Below are positions 9,092-17,634 of a stretch of 64,000 nucleotides of DNA, in pieces. The notes beneath the pieces are model-generated. The model was given only the letters and a program-made list of their open reading frames with translations, was not told the origin of the DNA and searched no databases. Source of the DNA: VBOC01 sp964512655 (GTDB lineage: Bacteria > Bacteroidota > Ignavibacteria > UBA10030 > SZUA-254); NCBI GenBank assembly GCA_964512655.1, contig CAZEJT010000002.1, positions 186,001 through 250,000 of the forward strand, in the 5' to 3' direction. The position numbers and the translations under genes are program-made. The first letter of the stretch is position 1. Every line of letters starts with the position of its first letter.

Positions 9092-9111
9092 AACCTCCTT
9101 TTTTGTACAAT
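9083..9111 (+). promoter_or_regulatory. Candidate promoter for the RDD-family gene
   Basis: TTGGAT (9083-9088) and TACAAT (9106-9111) are spaced 17 bases, overlapping the 3' end of the receptor gene. A purine-rich AAAGGGG ribosome-binding site follows just before the ATG at 9134. Confidence 0.4.
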
Positions 9112-9133
9112 CGACCCAAGAAAGGGGCCTAAC

Positions 9134-9637
9134 ATGGAACAGATTATCGTGCAACCTCCGCCGATGCACCCAGCAGGAACGGCATACGCCGGGTTCTGGA
9201 GACGCTTTGTCGCCTATCTGATCGACAAGCTCATCATTTCAACCTTCGCCTGCATTATCATTCTTCCCTTCATCGCAATCGTTGGCCTGGGGACACTGGC
9301 GAACAACGACTACGACTCCTCCTCCTCGACAGGACTCGTCTTTGCGTTGATCGGCGCGTACTTCGGGCTCGTGATAATGCTTGTGATCGCCGACTGGCTC
9401 TATTTCTCGTTGATGGAGTCGAGAAAAGGTGCCACGCTCGGAAAGATGGCGATGAAACTGAGGGTGACCGATATGAGCGGTCAGCCGGTCTCGTTTGCGC
9501 GCGCATCCGGGAGGTACTTCGGAAAAATCCTCTCGGGCCTGATACTCGGTGTCGGATACATGATGGCCGGCTGGACGCAGCAGAAACAGGCGCTTCATGA
9601 CATCTTGTCCGGCTGCCTCGTCGTTACAAAACCCTGA
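9134..9637 (+). CDS. RDD family membrane protein
   Basis: A 167-residue integral membrane protein of the RDD family. It has FWRRFVAYLIDKLII near residue 18 with the Arg-Arg...Asp pattern that names the family, and three hydrophobic segments at about 30-55, 68-95 and 132-150. The loop SRKGATLGKMAMKLRVTD is highly typical. RDD proteins are often of unknown role; some act in cation homeostasis. It has its own candidate promoter and Shine-Dalgarno sequence and no operon partner downstream, since a repeat-filled gap follows. Confidence 0.88.
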   Translation: MEQIIVQPPPMHPAGTAYAGFWRRFVAYLIDKLIISTFACIIILPFIAIVGLGTLANNDYDSSSSTGLVFALIGAYFGLVIMLVIADWLYFSLMESRKGATLGKMAMKLRVTDMSGQPVSFARASGRYFGKILSGLILGVGYMMAGWTQQKQALHDILSGCLVVTKP

Positions 9638-9697
9638 CCGTCGGTCCTTCCTCTCAGGATCACTAAACTATTCCTGACCGCGCATCGCATTCGAATC

Positions 9698-9802
9698 GTT
9701 CGTTCCGCCTCTCCGCGCCAGTGCGCTGATTAAACTGGTGTCACGGTCCATACCGTGACACCGGCACGTAAGCTGTAGGCGCCGGCTGTATCCGGCGTTC
9801 TT
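9698..9802. repeat. Composite palindromic repeat locus 1 (C-B-A)
   Basis: The gap 9638-9868 holds a truncated C module (9698-9729, GTTCGTTCCGC... then CTCCGCGCC). A B module follows (9735-9764; arms CTGGTGTCACGGT and ACCGTGACACCGG around CCAT), then a degenerate A module (9775-9798; GTAGG plus CGCCGGCT...CCGGCG). The same modules in the same order occur elsewhere in the window. No coding potential is seen here. Confidence 0.85.
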
Positions 9803-9828
9803 TTCCGCCCAAATCCCCCTCCGATTCG

Positions 9829-9857
9829 TTGCCATTTCCACGCTCATTTGATATATT
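9829..9857 (+). promoter_or_regulatory. Candidate promoter for the trehalose operon
   Basis: TTGCCA (9829-9834) and TATATT (9852-9857) with a 17-base spacer lie directly before the DUF5752 gene. The predicted transcription start is about 9864, leaving only some 5 bases before the ATG at 9869, so the mRNA would be nearly leaderless. Confidence 0.5.
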
Positions 9858-9868
9858 AATGAAAAACA

Positions 9869-10522
9869 ATGGCCATGCAGATCGCTCCGTTCGTCTTCAG
9901 GACGAAGTTCGACCAGACCGTCCTGCTGGGGAGGAAAGCAGCCAACGCCCGGGAGTTGCTCGATGGCATCCGGTCGTGTCCGGATTCGTGCATCTATTAC
10001 CACACGCATAAGTTTCTTCAGCAGCACCATTATCTTTCACCCGAACCTCCGAACGATTTCGCCTACTGGACGTCGAACGTCCTGAACGAGCAGGCCCTCG
10101 GCGAGATCCTTTCAAGCGTAGATATTATTCAGTTCAACACCATCGCGGATCTCAGGGCCCGGTTCGCCGGAATTCTTGAACAGCATGTCAACTCGTCCCG
10201 CCGGGTCTCCGAGGCTCCGGCCGGGGAGGAGTTCTATTTCATGGGTTCCCGGACATTCGTGCTCGATACCCCCCACACGGCTTCCACGCTGCAGGAATTC
10301 GCCGAAGCTCTCCAGGCCGTCAGCGTGCATTCGTTGTACTACCACGTCTTTGATGCCCGTCTGAGGCTCGAACGCGAAGAAAACGACTTCTCGGAGTGGT
10401 TCAGGGCGCTCGGACGGGGGGTCCTTGCCGACCAGATGCTGAAACTGGACCCCTATACTCAGACGCTTGAGGGATTGCGCAGACGCATCATTCAGCTGGT
10501 GAAACACCATGATCAGGATTGA
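9869..10522 (+). CDS. DUF5752-type protein at head of trehalose operon
   Basis: The 217-residue protein resembles the family often found just upstream of TreT-like trehalose synthases (DUF5752). I recognise it by its setting and by segments such as SCPDSCIYYHTHKFLQ and HSLYYHVFDARLRL. There is no signal peptide or membrane segment. It contains many His and Tyr residues but no catalytic motif I can name. It overlaps the glycosyltransferase start by 14 bases, so the two are co-translated. Function is unknown; a regulatory or accessory role in trehalose synthesis is inference. Confidence 0.7.
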   Translation: MAMQIAPFVFRTKFDQTVLLGRKAANARELLDGIRSCPDSCIYYHTHKFLQQHHYLSPEPPNDFAYWTSNVLNEQALGEILSSVDIIQFNTIADLRARFAGILEQHVNSSRRVSEAPAGEEFYFMGSRTFVLDTPHTASTLQEFAEALQAVSVHSLYYHVFDARLRLEREENDFSEWFRALGRGVLADQMLKLDPYTQTLEGLRRRIIQLVKHHDQD

Positions 10523-11729
10523 CGACTACGGGCCGATCGTCGGCCCCAGCTACCTGGAAGAGCTCCGGCTCCTCGCCGGAATGCTCGGAGGAAGAACGGT
10601 CCAGAACATCAATTCAACGGCCGTCGGCGGCGGGGTTGCCGAAATTCTCACCAGGATGGTTCCGCTCCTCAACGAACTCGGCGTTCATACCCGCTGGGAC
10701 GTCATCAAGGGAGACGACCGCTTCTTCGTCATCACCAAAAACATTCATAACGCGCTCCACGGCGCCGCGATCGATCTCTCCCCCGACGACCAGAAATACT
10801 TCCGTGAAGTCAACGAAAGCAATGCGGCGCAGATGGAGCTCAACGGCGATTTCGTCTTCGTCCACGACCCCCAGCCGATCGGCCTCATCGAGCACCGGAG
10901 GAACAACGGAGATCACTGGATCTGGAGGGGCCACGTGGACTTCTCGAGGCCGCACCTAGCCGTCTGGAATTTCCTCGCCGGGTATGTGAACCGGTACGAT
11001 ACCGCGGTGTTCTCCGCCCCTTCGTTTGCGAGAGAACTGGCGATCAGGCAGGTCCTGATCGCCCCTTCGATCGACCCCCTGAGCGATAAGAACAAGGAGC
11101 TTCCGCAGGAGACGGTGGACGAGGTGTTCCGCCGCTTCGGGATCGACCGCTCCCGGCCCGTGGTCACGCAGATCTCGAGATTCGATTATCTCAAGGATCC
11201 GGTCGGCGTGATCAGGGCCTACAAGATGGTCAAACGGTACATCAACGCGCAGCTCGTCCTCGCCGGGGGGGGCGCCACAGACGATCCCGAAGGGCCGAAG
11301 ATCATGGAGGAAGTGCGAAACGAGGCTGCCGGAGACAAAGACATCTTCGTCCTGTTCCTCCCCCCGGCGAGCGACATCGAGATCAACGCCCTGCAGCGCG
11401 GATCGACGGTCGTTCTGCAAAAATCTCTCCGTGAGGGCTTCGGGCTGACGGTATCGGAGGCGATGTGGAAGTCGAAGCCCGTCATTGCATCCGCCGTCGG
11501 GGGTATCCCCCTGCAGATCGCCCATAAGTATTCGGGCATCCTTACCCACAGCATCGACGGTACCGCGTACTGGATCAAGCAGCTCATCAACGAGCCGGAA
11601 TATGCGAGAGCCCTCGGCGCCAACGGGCGCGAGCATATCAAGAACAATTTCCTGATCACGAGGCACATCAAGGATTATCTGATCGTCTTTATTTCGCTTC
11701 TTCACGATGGCGACCTCGTTACGCTCTGA
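10509..11729 (+). CDS. treT: Trehalose synthase (TreT-type GT4 glycosyltransferase)
   Basis: This 406-residue GT-B glycosyltransferase of family GT4 resembles TreT enzymes, which make trehalose reversibly from NDP-glucose and glucose. Visible features are INSTAVGGGVAEIL near residue 35, HDPQP near 119 and ISRFDYLKDP near 218. The C-terminal donor-binding block is SLREGFGLTVSEAMWKSKP, carrying the E-x7-E motif. The first 50 residues and the GGGVAE loop separate TreT from generic GT4 enzymes. It lies between the DUF5752 gene and the TPS/TPP fusion in one operon. Confidence 0.83.
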   Translation: MIRIDDYGPIVGPSYLEELRLLAGMLGGRTVQNINSTAVGGGVAEILTRMVPLLNELGVHTRWDVIKGDDRFFVITKNIHNALHGAAIDLSPDDQKYFREVNESNAAQMELNGDFVFVHDPQPIGLIEHRRNNGDHWIWRGHVDFSRPHLAVWNFLAGYVNRYDTAVFSAPSFARELAIRQVLIAPSIDPLSDKNKELPQETVDEVFRRFGIDRSRPVVTQISRFDYLKDPVGVIRAYKMVKRYINAQLVLAGGGATDDPEGPKIMEEVRNEAAGDKDIFVLFLPPASDIEINALQRGSTVVLQKSLREGFGLTVSEAMWKSKPVIASAVGGIPLQIAHKYSGILTHSIDGTAYWIKQLINEPEYARALGANGREHIKNNFLITRHIKDYLIVFISLLHDGDLVTL

Positions 11730-11753
11730 TCAATCCGCTTCACACCCCGCCTG

Positions 11754-13994
11754 ATGCCGGTGAGCACAAAGGAGCCCTCCGAACGTAGGTTGGTCGTCGT
11801 GTCGAACAGGCTTCCGTTTACCATCAGCGGGGAGCGGGGCGAATTGAACTTCATCGAGAGCGTCGGCGGAGTGGCGACGGGGCTCCGCACATTCCTCGCC
11901 TCCCTTCACGAATCGCAGGGACCGGTGTCGCGCTACGTCTGGGTGGGGTGGCCGGGGACCACGATCGGGGAGGAACTGAAGAGCGCCGTGAAGGAGAAGG
12001 CCCTCGCGGAGTACCGGTGTTTTCCTGTCTTTCTCACGGAGCAGGAGGTCGACAACTTTTACCAGGGGTTCTGCAACAAGACCATCTGGCCCCTTTTCCA
12101 CTATTTCCCCGGGCTCGTTCAGTACGACCCCGAGTTCTGGAACACGTACCGGAAGGTGAATGAGGCGTTCTGCGAAACGCTCCTCGACTTCCTCCAGCCG
12201 AACGACATCGTCTGGATTCACGACTACCACCTGATGCTCCTCCCCGGGCTCCTGCGGGCGCGCTTTCCGCGCACGCCCATCGGGTTCTTCCTCCACATTC
12301 CGTTTCCGACCTTCGAGATCTACCGGCTTCTCCCCGGTTCGTGGCGGAAAGAAATTCTCGAAGGGATGCTCGGGGCAAGCCAGATCGGATTCCACACGTA
12401 CGATTACATGCAGGATTTCCTCCGCTGCGCGCTGAGGATTCTCGGCTGCGAGAACAACATGGGTGAAATCCTCCTGAACGACCGCCTTGTAAGAGTCGGA
12501 ACGTATCCGATGGGAATCGATTTCCAGAAATTCAACTCCGCCGGGGCGAGCCCCGAGGTTCAGCAGGAGAAGGATGAGCTCCTCAAGTCGCTCGGCGCTT
12601 CGCGCGTCATCCTCTCGGTCGACCGGCTCGATTATTCCAAGGGCATACTCAACCGCCTGAACGGCTTCGAGGCCCTTCTCCAGGAGGGAGAGCAGTGGAA
12701 GGGAACTGTCACGCTCGTCGCGGTCGTGGTTCCTTCACGCATCGGCGTGGGCGATTACGAGCAGATGAAAAAGCAGATCGAGGAGCTGGTGGGGAAGATC
12801 AACGGGAAGTTCGGCAGCGTCTCGTGGACCCCGATTATCTACCAGTTTAGGTCCCTCCCATTCACGTCCCTCGTGGCAATGTACGCCGTCAGCCATATCG
12901 CGCTGGTGACTCCTCTCCGAGACGGCATGAACCTCATCGCCAAAGAGTATATTGCGAGCCGGACGGATAAGACGGGCGTCCTGATCCTGAGCGAAATGGC
13001 GGGAGCGGCGAAAGAGCTCGGCGAGGCGATCCTGATCAATCCCAATAACCTGGGAGAGATCTCCTCGGCGCTTCATGAGGCGCTGGAGATGCCGCTGGAG
13101 GAACAGATCCGCAGAAACCAGGTCATGCAGAACCGCCTCCAGCGATACACAGTGGTACGGTGGGCGACAGACATCCTCCAGGAGCTGGCCACGGTCACCC
13201 GCCGGGAGGAATCGGTCTTTGCCAATCTCCTCGGCGCCAAAGGGAGGGCGGAACTCGCCCAACAATACAGGGGCGCACAGCGCCGGGTGATGTTTCTCGA
13301 CTACGACGGAACGCTCGTCCCGTTCGCCCGGAGGCCGGCCCTGACCAGGCCCACGGAGGAGCTCCTCAGGATCCTGCGGTCGCTCGGAGAAGATGCGAGA
13401 AATGAAACGATACTGGTGAGCGGCCGGAAGAAGTTCGACCTTGAGGACTGGTTTGGGTCGCTTCCGATGGGGCTCGTCGCCGAGCACGGCGCATGGATCA
13501 GGGAGCGGGGCGGTGAATGGAGAATGCTCAAGCCCCTCACAGGGGACTGGAAACCGAAGATTCTGCCTATACTAGAAACGTATGCGGATAGATTCCCTGG
13601 ATCATTCGTTGAAGAGAAAGAATACTCGCTCGTCTGGCACTACCGGGCCGTCGATCCGGAAGCAGGGAAGCAGGCTGCGATGGAGATGATGGACGACCTC
13701 CAGCGGTTTACTTCGAACATCGATCTGCAGGTGGTGCAGGGAAAGAAGATCATCGAGGTCCGGAACACGGGCATCAACAAGGGGATGGCCGCCCTTCACT
13801 GGCTGACGAAGGAACAGTTCGATTTTGTGATGGCGATCGGAGACGACTCCACCGATGAAGACCTGTTCGCGGTCATGCCCGAGAATGCGCGCCCGATCCG
13901 TGTCGGCCTCGGACGAACGAAGGCCCGCTCAAACCTTCACTCTCCCAAAGAGGTGCTCCAGCTCCTCTCAAGCCTGTTACGGGACGGAGAATGA
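11754..13994 (+). CDS. Bifunctional trehalose-6-phosphate synthase/phosphatase
   Basis: The 746 residues fuse an OtsA-like GT20 synthase (about 10-480) to an OtsB-like HAD phosphatase (about 505-746). The synthase part shows VVVSNRLPF, WIHDYHLMLLPGLLR, VDRLDYSKGI and the late TPLRDGMNLIAKEY motif. The phosphatase part shows FLDYDGTLVPF and AIGDDSTDEDLF with all catalytic Asp residues. The enzyme makes trehalose 6-phosphate from UDP-glucose and glucose 6-phosphate and then dephosphorylates it. Such fusions are common in Bacteroidota. The stop overlaps the helicase ATG by 4 bases. Confidence 0.93.
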   Translation: MPVSTKEPSERRLVVVSNRLPFTISGERGELNFIESVGGVATGLRTFLASLHESQGPVSRYVWVGWPGTTIGEELKSAVKEKALAEYRCFPVFLTEQEVDNFYQGFCNKTIWPLFHYFPGLVQYDPEFWNTYRKVNEAFCETLLDFLQPNDIVWIHDYHLMLLPGLLRARFPRTPIGFFLHIPFPTFEIYRLLPGSWRKEILEGMLGASQIGFHTYDYMQDFLRCALRILGCENNMGEILLNDRLVRVGTYPMGIDFQKFNSAGASPEVQQEKDELLKSLGASRVILSVDRLDYSKGILNRLNGFEALLQEGEQWKGTVTLVAVVVPSRIGVGDYEQMKKQIEELVGKINGKFGSVSWTPIIYQFRSLPFTSLVAMYAVSHIALVTPLRDGMNLIAKEYIASRTDKTGVLILSEMAGAAKELGEAILINPNNLGEISSALHEALEMPLEEQIRRNQVMQNRLQRYTVVRWATDILQELATVTRREESVFANLLGAKGRAELAQQYRGAQRRVMFLDYDGTLVPFARRPALTRPTEELLRILRSLGEDARNETILVSGRKKFDLEDWFGSLPMGLVAEHGAWIRERGGEWRMLKPLTGDWKPKILPILETYADRFPGSFVEEKEYSLVWHYRAVDPEAGKQAAMEMMDDLQRFTSNIDLQVVQGKKIIEVRNTGINKGMAALHWLTKEQFDFVMAIGDDSTDEDLFAVMPENARPIRVGLGRTKARSNLHSPKEVLQLLSSLLRDGE

Positions 13995-14974
13995 AACGCT
14001 ACGAGCTCAAGAAACCCCCCGACGGATTGCACATCGTTCACCCCCAGCAATTCCAGATCGACTATAAGAGCCAGCTGAATGCCGCCCAGCACGCCGCGGT
14101 GACCTCCGTGAACGGACCCCAGCTCGTCATCGCGGGCGCCGGAACGGGGAAAACGCGGACGATCGTCTACCGCGTGGCATACCTGGTGGAGCTTGGCGTG
14201 AGGCCCGAGCACATCCTCCTGTTGACCTTCACACGGAGAGCCGCCCAGGAGATGCTGCGCCGGGCCTCGATCCTTCTCGATCACCGGTGCGAGCGGGTGG
14301 CCGGCGGAACATTTCACTCGTTCGCAAACTCCGTGCTGCGCAAGAATGCGCAATTGCTGGGGTACGACAGAAGTTTTACGATCCTCGATCAGGGCGATGC
14401 GGAAGACGTGATCAACCTTCTCCGGACGCGCCGCAAGCTCGACACCCGCGACAGGCGTTTCCCGAGAAAGGAGACCCTGTACGATCTCTACAGCCGCGCC
14501 ATCAACACCGTGACGGAGGTCGAGAGAATCCTCGCGGCGGATTACTCTCACTACCTCGAGGACCTGCCCGAAATCCTCGCGCTGTTCGCGGAGTATGTCG
14601 GTTACAAATCGTCCCACAATCTCATGGATTACGACGATCTCCTCCTGAACCTCGTGCGCCTCCTGAAGGAACACGAGCCTGTCCGGGGAGAGATATCGGG
14701 GAGGTACCGCTACATCATGGTCGATGAGTATCAGGACACGAACAGGCTTCAGGCCGACATCGTATCTCTCCTCGCCTACAAGCACAAGAACCTCATGGTC
14801 GTCGGCGACGATTCCCAGTCCATCTATTCGTTCCGCGGGGCGACCATCCGGAACATCCTGGAGTTCCCCGAGGCGTTTCAGGGGTGCACGATAACCAAGC
14901 TGGAAGAGAACTACCGCAGCACGCAGGCGATTCTCAACGTCGCGAACGAGATTCTGAAGCGGGCTTTGGATTAG
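13991..14974 (+). CDS. UvrD/PcrA-type DNA helicase, N-terminal part (frame broken)
   Basis: This 327-residue open frame holds the first half of a superfamily 1A 3'-5' helicase. It has the Q-motif region LNAAQHAAVTS, motif I AGAGTGKT near residue 52, TFTRRAAQEM (Ia), VDEYQDTNRLQ (II) and GDDSQSIYSFRGA (III). It stops at a TAG (14972) just after VANEILKRALD, where homologues continue into the KFPKNL segment. That segment is found in the next frame at 14979. A one-base shift within 14958-14971 would restore a roughly 670-residue protein. It is coupled to the TPS/TPP gene by an ATGA overlap. Confidence 0.85.
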   Translation: MKRYELKKPPDGLHIVHPQQFQIDYKSQLNAAQHAAVTSVNGPQLVIAGAGTGKTRTIVYRVAYLVELGVRPEHILLLTFTRRAAQEMLRRASILLDHRCERVAGGTFHSFANSVLRKNAQLLGYDRSFTILDQGDAEDVINLLRTRRKLDTRDRRFPRKETLYDLYSRAINTVTEVERILAADYSHYLEDLPEILALFAEYVGYKSSHNLMDYDDLLLNLVRLLKEHEPVRGEISGRYRYIMVDEYQDTNRLQADIVSLLAYKHKNLMVVGDDSQSIYSFRGATIRNILEFPEAFQGCTITKLEENYRSTQAILNVANEILKRALD

Positions 14975-14978
14975 CAGA

Positions 14979-16007
14979 ATGCCCCCTTCCGTGCGCCACA
15001 AGTTTCCGAAGAATCTCTACACGAACAAATCCGGCGGCTCCCTCCCTCAGCTCGTCGTCGCCGAGAATGAGAACAACCAGTCAAAATTTGTCGTTCAGAA
15101 GATACTGGAGCTGCGCGAGCAGGGGGTTCCGCTTGAGGAGATCGCGGTCCTCTTCCGCTCCTCGTTTCTCTCGTTCGACCTCGAGCTCGAGCTCGCACGG
15201 TCGAACATCCCCTTCGTGAAGTTTGGCGGCTTCAAGTTCATCGAGACCGCTCACGTCAAGGACATGATCGCGTATCTCAGGGTGCTTGAAAACCCGAGGG
15301 ATGTGGTTTCCTGGAACCGGATCCTGCTCCTCATTCCGGGGATCGGGCCGAGATCGGCGGAAAAAATCATCGACGACGTCCTGGCACGCCGTTTGGGCGA
15401 TGCGTCCTCCTTCTGGGCAGAGTACAAATCGTACCCTCCTGCCGTCAAGGATGTCTTTGAGCTCCTGAGGTCGATCAGTTCGGCCCGTTACCCCCCTGCG
15501 GACAAAGTATCGCGCATCGTCACCTACTACCATCCGATGTTTCGCAAGCGCTATGATGACCACTCGAAACGGAAGAAGGATCTGGAGGCGTTCGAGAACA
15601 TCGCCGCGCGGTACGACGACGTGGGTACCCTTCTTACCGATCTGGCGCTCGAGCCCCCCAACGAGAGCATCGCGGACCTGGAGTCCCCCGGAAAGGAAGA
15701 GGAATATCTCGTCCTTTCGACCATCCACAGCGCCAAGGGCCTCGAATGGAACAGCGTATTTTTGATCTACGCGCTCGACGGACGATTCCCTTCGTCAAGG
15801 GCCGCCGAGGACGTCGCAGAGATGGAGGAAGAGCGCCGGCTGATGTATGTGGCCTGCACCCGGGCGAAGGAACATCTCTTCATCACCTATCCGGTCAATA
15901 TCTACGACCGGGAGACGGGGATGATCCTGACAAAGCCTTCGAGGTTCCTGGAAGGGCTCGACGAGAAGCTCATCGAGCCGTGGGTGGTAGGGGGCGAGCA
16001 ACTCTAG
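14979..16007 (+). CDS. UvrD/PcrA-type DNA helicase, C-terminal part (frame broken)
   Basis: This continues the helicase in the +1 frame. The frame opens after a TGA at 14955-14957. It contains motif IV (IAVLFRS), motif V (LSTIHSAKGLEWNSVFL) and motif VI (EEERRLMYVACTRAKEHLF), completing the set begun in the upstream fragment. The ATG at 14979 is probably not a real initiation site, since the homologous protein simply runs through. No motif is missing or duplicated across the pair. This argues for a recent or artefactual single-base indel, or for +1 frameshifting, rather than decay. Confidence 0.82.
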   Translation: MPPSVRHKFPKNLYTNKSGGSLPQLVVAENENNQSKFVVQKILELREQGVPLEEIAVLFRSSFLSFDLELELARSNIPFVKFGGFKFIETAHVKDMIAYLRVLENPRDVVSWNRILLLIPGIGPRSAEKIIDDVLARRLGDASSFWAEYKSYPPAVKDVFELLRSISSARYPPADKVSRIVTYYHPMFRKRYDDHSKRKKDLEAFENIAARYDDVGTLLTDLALEPPNESIADLESPGKEEEYLVLSTIHSAKGLEWNSVFLIYALDGRFPSSRAAEDVAEMEEERRLMYVACTRAKEHLFITYPVNIYDRETGMILTKPSRFLEGLDEKLIEPWVVGGEQL

Positions 16008-16015
16008 CCAGTACC

Positions 16016-16199
16016 GTAGGTGCCGGCATTTGCCGGCGTACCACACATCGCCGCCGGCAAGTTGATATTCATCGATCGTTCGTTCCGCTGCTCTGCGGCG
16101 GAACGCATCTTCGGGCGCACCGCGCCCCCTGAACTGGTGTCACGGTCCACACCGTGACACCAGAAGGGATGTTTCAGGCGCCGGCTTTAGCCGGCGCAC
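16016..16199. repeat. Composite palindromic repeat locus 2 (A-C-B-A)
   Basis: The gap after the helicase contains an A module (16016-16039) and a full C module (16077-16130, GTTCGTTCCGC then GCGGCGGAACGCA and a second small hairpin CGGGCGCACCGCGCCC). A B module follows (16134-16163, 13-base arms, loop CCAC), then a perfect A module core CGCCGGCTTTAGCCGGCG (within 16175-16199). Nothing in this stretch looks coding. Confidence 0.88.
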
Positions 16200-16233
16200 C
16201 TCGCATCCTAGCCATAAGGTGAAGGCAAACACT

Positions 16234-17628
16234 ATGAATAACGGAATGGCTAATCCAAAGGATGTTATGGAGCTTCGTACCCGGTTTCGGGGAGCCCTTC
16301 TCCGGCCGGGCGAAGACGGCTACGATGAGGCCCGCCGCATCTGGAACGGCGCGATAGACCGGCATCCGGCCCTCATCGCGCGCTGCGCGGGAGCCGACGA
16401 CGTCGTCGAAGCGGTCCGGTTCGCGCGGGAGCATGAGCTCCTGGTTTCCGTTCGCGGCGGAGGTCATGCAGTTGCCGGCTACGCCGTGTGCGAGGGGGGA
16501 ATGATGATCGATCTCTCACATATGAAATCTGTGCGAGTCGATCCGCAAGCCCGCGTCGCCCGGGCCGCGGGGGGAATGCTCTGGGGAGAGTTCGATCGTG
16601 CAACGCAGAGGTTCGGGCTTGCCACCACGGGAGGCGTGATCAGCCATACGGGGATCGGCGGCCTCACGCTTGGCGGTGGACTCGGTCACCTCATGCGCAA
16701 GCACGGTTTGACTGTGGATAACCTTCTCTCCGTTGATCTCGTCAATGCCGAAGGAAAACTTGTACACGTGGATGAGCGGAGCGATGACGACCTATTGTGG
16801 GGATTGAGAGGCGGAGGCGGGAACTTCGGGATCGCAGCAGCTCTGGAGTACCGGCTCCATCCGGTGGGTCCGCTCGTGCTCGGCGGACCGATCTTTTGGC
16901 CGATTACGGATGCACCCGCAGTGTTGAGATTCCTCCGCGATTTCGCGCCCGCGGCTCCCGACCAGCTTGGCATCACCATTGCTCTCCGGCTTGCGCCGCC
17001 CATGCTATTCCTTCCCCCTGAACAGTACGGTAAGCCGGTGATCGGGCTCGTGCTCATATGGGCGGGTGACATTTCAGAAGGACAGCGAACAATCGCCCCT
17101 CTGCAAAGGCTCGGTTCCCCTATTGCCGATGTCGTCCGGCCGGCTCCGTATCTGTTTTTTCAATCAATGTTGGACGGCGGAGCGCCTCATGGGATGCATT
17201 ACTATTGGAAGTCGCACCGGTTGCGCGCCCTCTCTGATGAGGTAATCGATGTGCTGGTGAGCCGGATCGGATCGATCACGTCCCCCCTTTCACAGATCAG
17301 CGGGTGGGCAGTGGGAGGAGCTGCTTCCCGGGTTGACCCCGAGTCGACGGCAGTCGGAGAACGCGAAGTCGGATTCGAGGTAAACATCATCGGTGCGTGG
17401 CCTCCCTCCAACCCCGAAGGAGAGCGCCATACCGCGTGGGTGCGCGACGGCTGGGAGCAGCTTCGCCCCCACAGCTCCGGAGTCTACGCAAATTTCCTGT
17501 CCGACGAAGGACCGGCAGGAATTCAGTCGGCGTTTGGAATGCGGCTGAAGAGACTGGTCGCCCTCAAGAACCGCCACGATCCTACTAACTTCTTCAGGAT
17601 GAACGCCAACATCCCGCCGGCTGCCTAG
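16234..17628 (+). CDS. FAD-dependent oxidoreductase, berberine-bridge-enzyme-like
   Basis: The product is 464 residues from the ATG at 16234, which has a good AAGGTGAAGG Shine-Dalgarno sequence eight bases upstream. An in-frame GTG at 16219 lies within that site and is less likely. An N-terminal PCMH-type FAD domain shows VRGGGHAVAGY, with the His used for covalent flavin attachment. GGLTLGGGLGHLMRKHG and LLWGLRGGGGNFGI follow. The C-terminus has the BBE motif YANFLSDEG followed by LKNRHDPTNFFRMNANI. Family members oxidise sugars or aromatic alcohols; the substrate is not predictable. Orphan gene flanked by repeats, possibly acquired. Confidence 0.88.
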   Translation: MNNGMANPKDVMELRTRFRGALLRPGEDGYDEARRIWNGAIDRHPALIARCAGADDVVEAVRFAREHELLVSVRGGGHAVAGYAVCEGGMMIDLSHMKSVRVDPQARVARAAGGMLWGEFDRATQRFGLATTGGVISHTGIGGLTLGGGLGHLMRKHGLTVDNLLSVDLVNAEGKLVHVDERSDDDLLWGLRGGGGNFGIAAALEYRLHPVGPLVLGGPIFWPITDAPAVLRFLRDFAPAAPDQLGITIALRLAPPMLFLPPEQYGKPVIGLVLIWAGDISEGQRTIAPLQRLGSPIADVVRPAPYLFFQSMLDGGAPHGMHYYWKSHRLRALSDEVIDVLVSRIGSITSPLSQISGWAVGGAASRVDPESTAVGEREVGFEVNIIGAWPPSNPEGERHTAWVRDGWEQLRPHSSGVYANFLSDEGPAGIQSAFGMRLKRLVALKNRHDPTNFFRMNANIPPAA

Positions 17629-17634
17629 ATTCAG

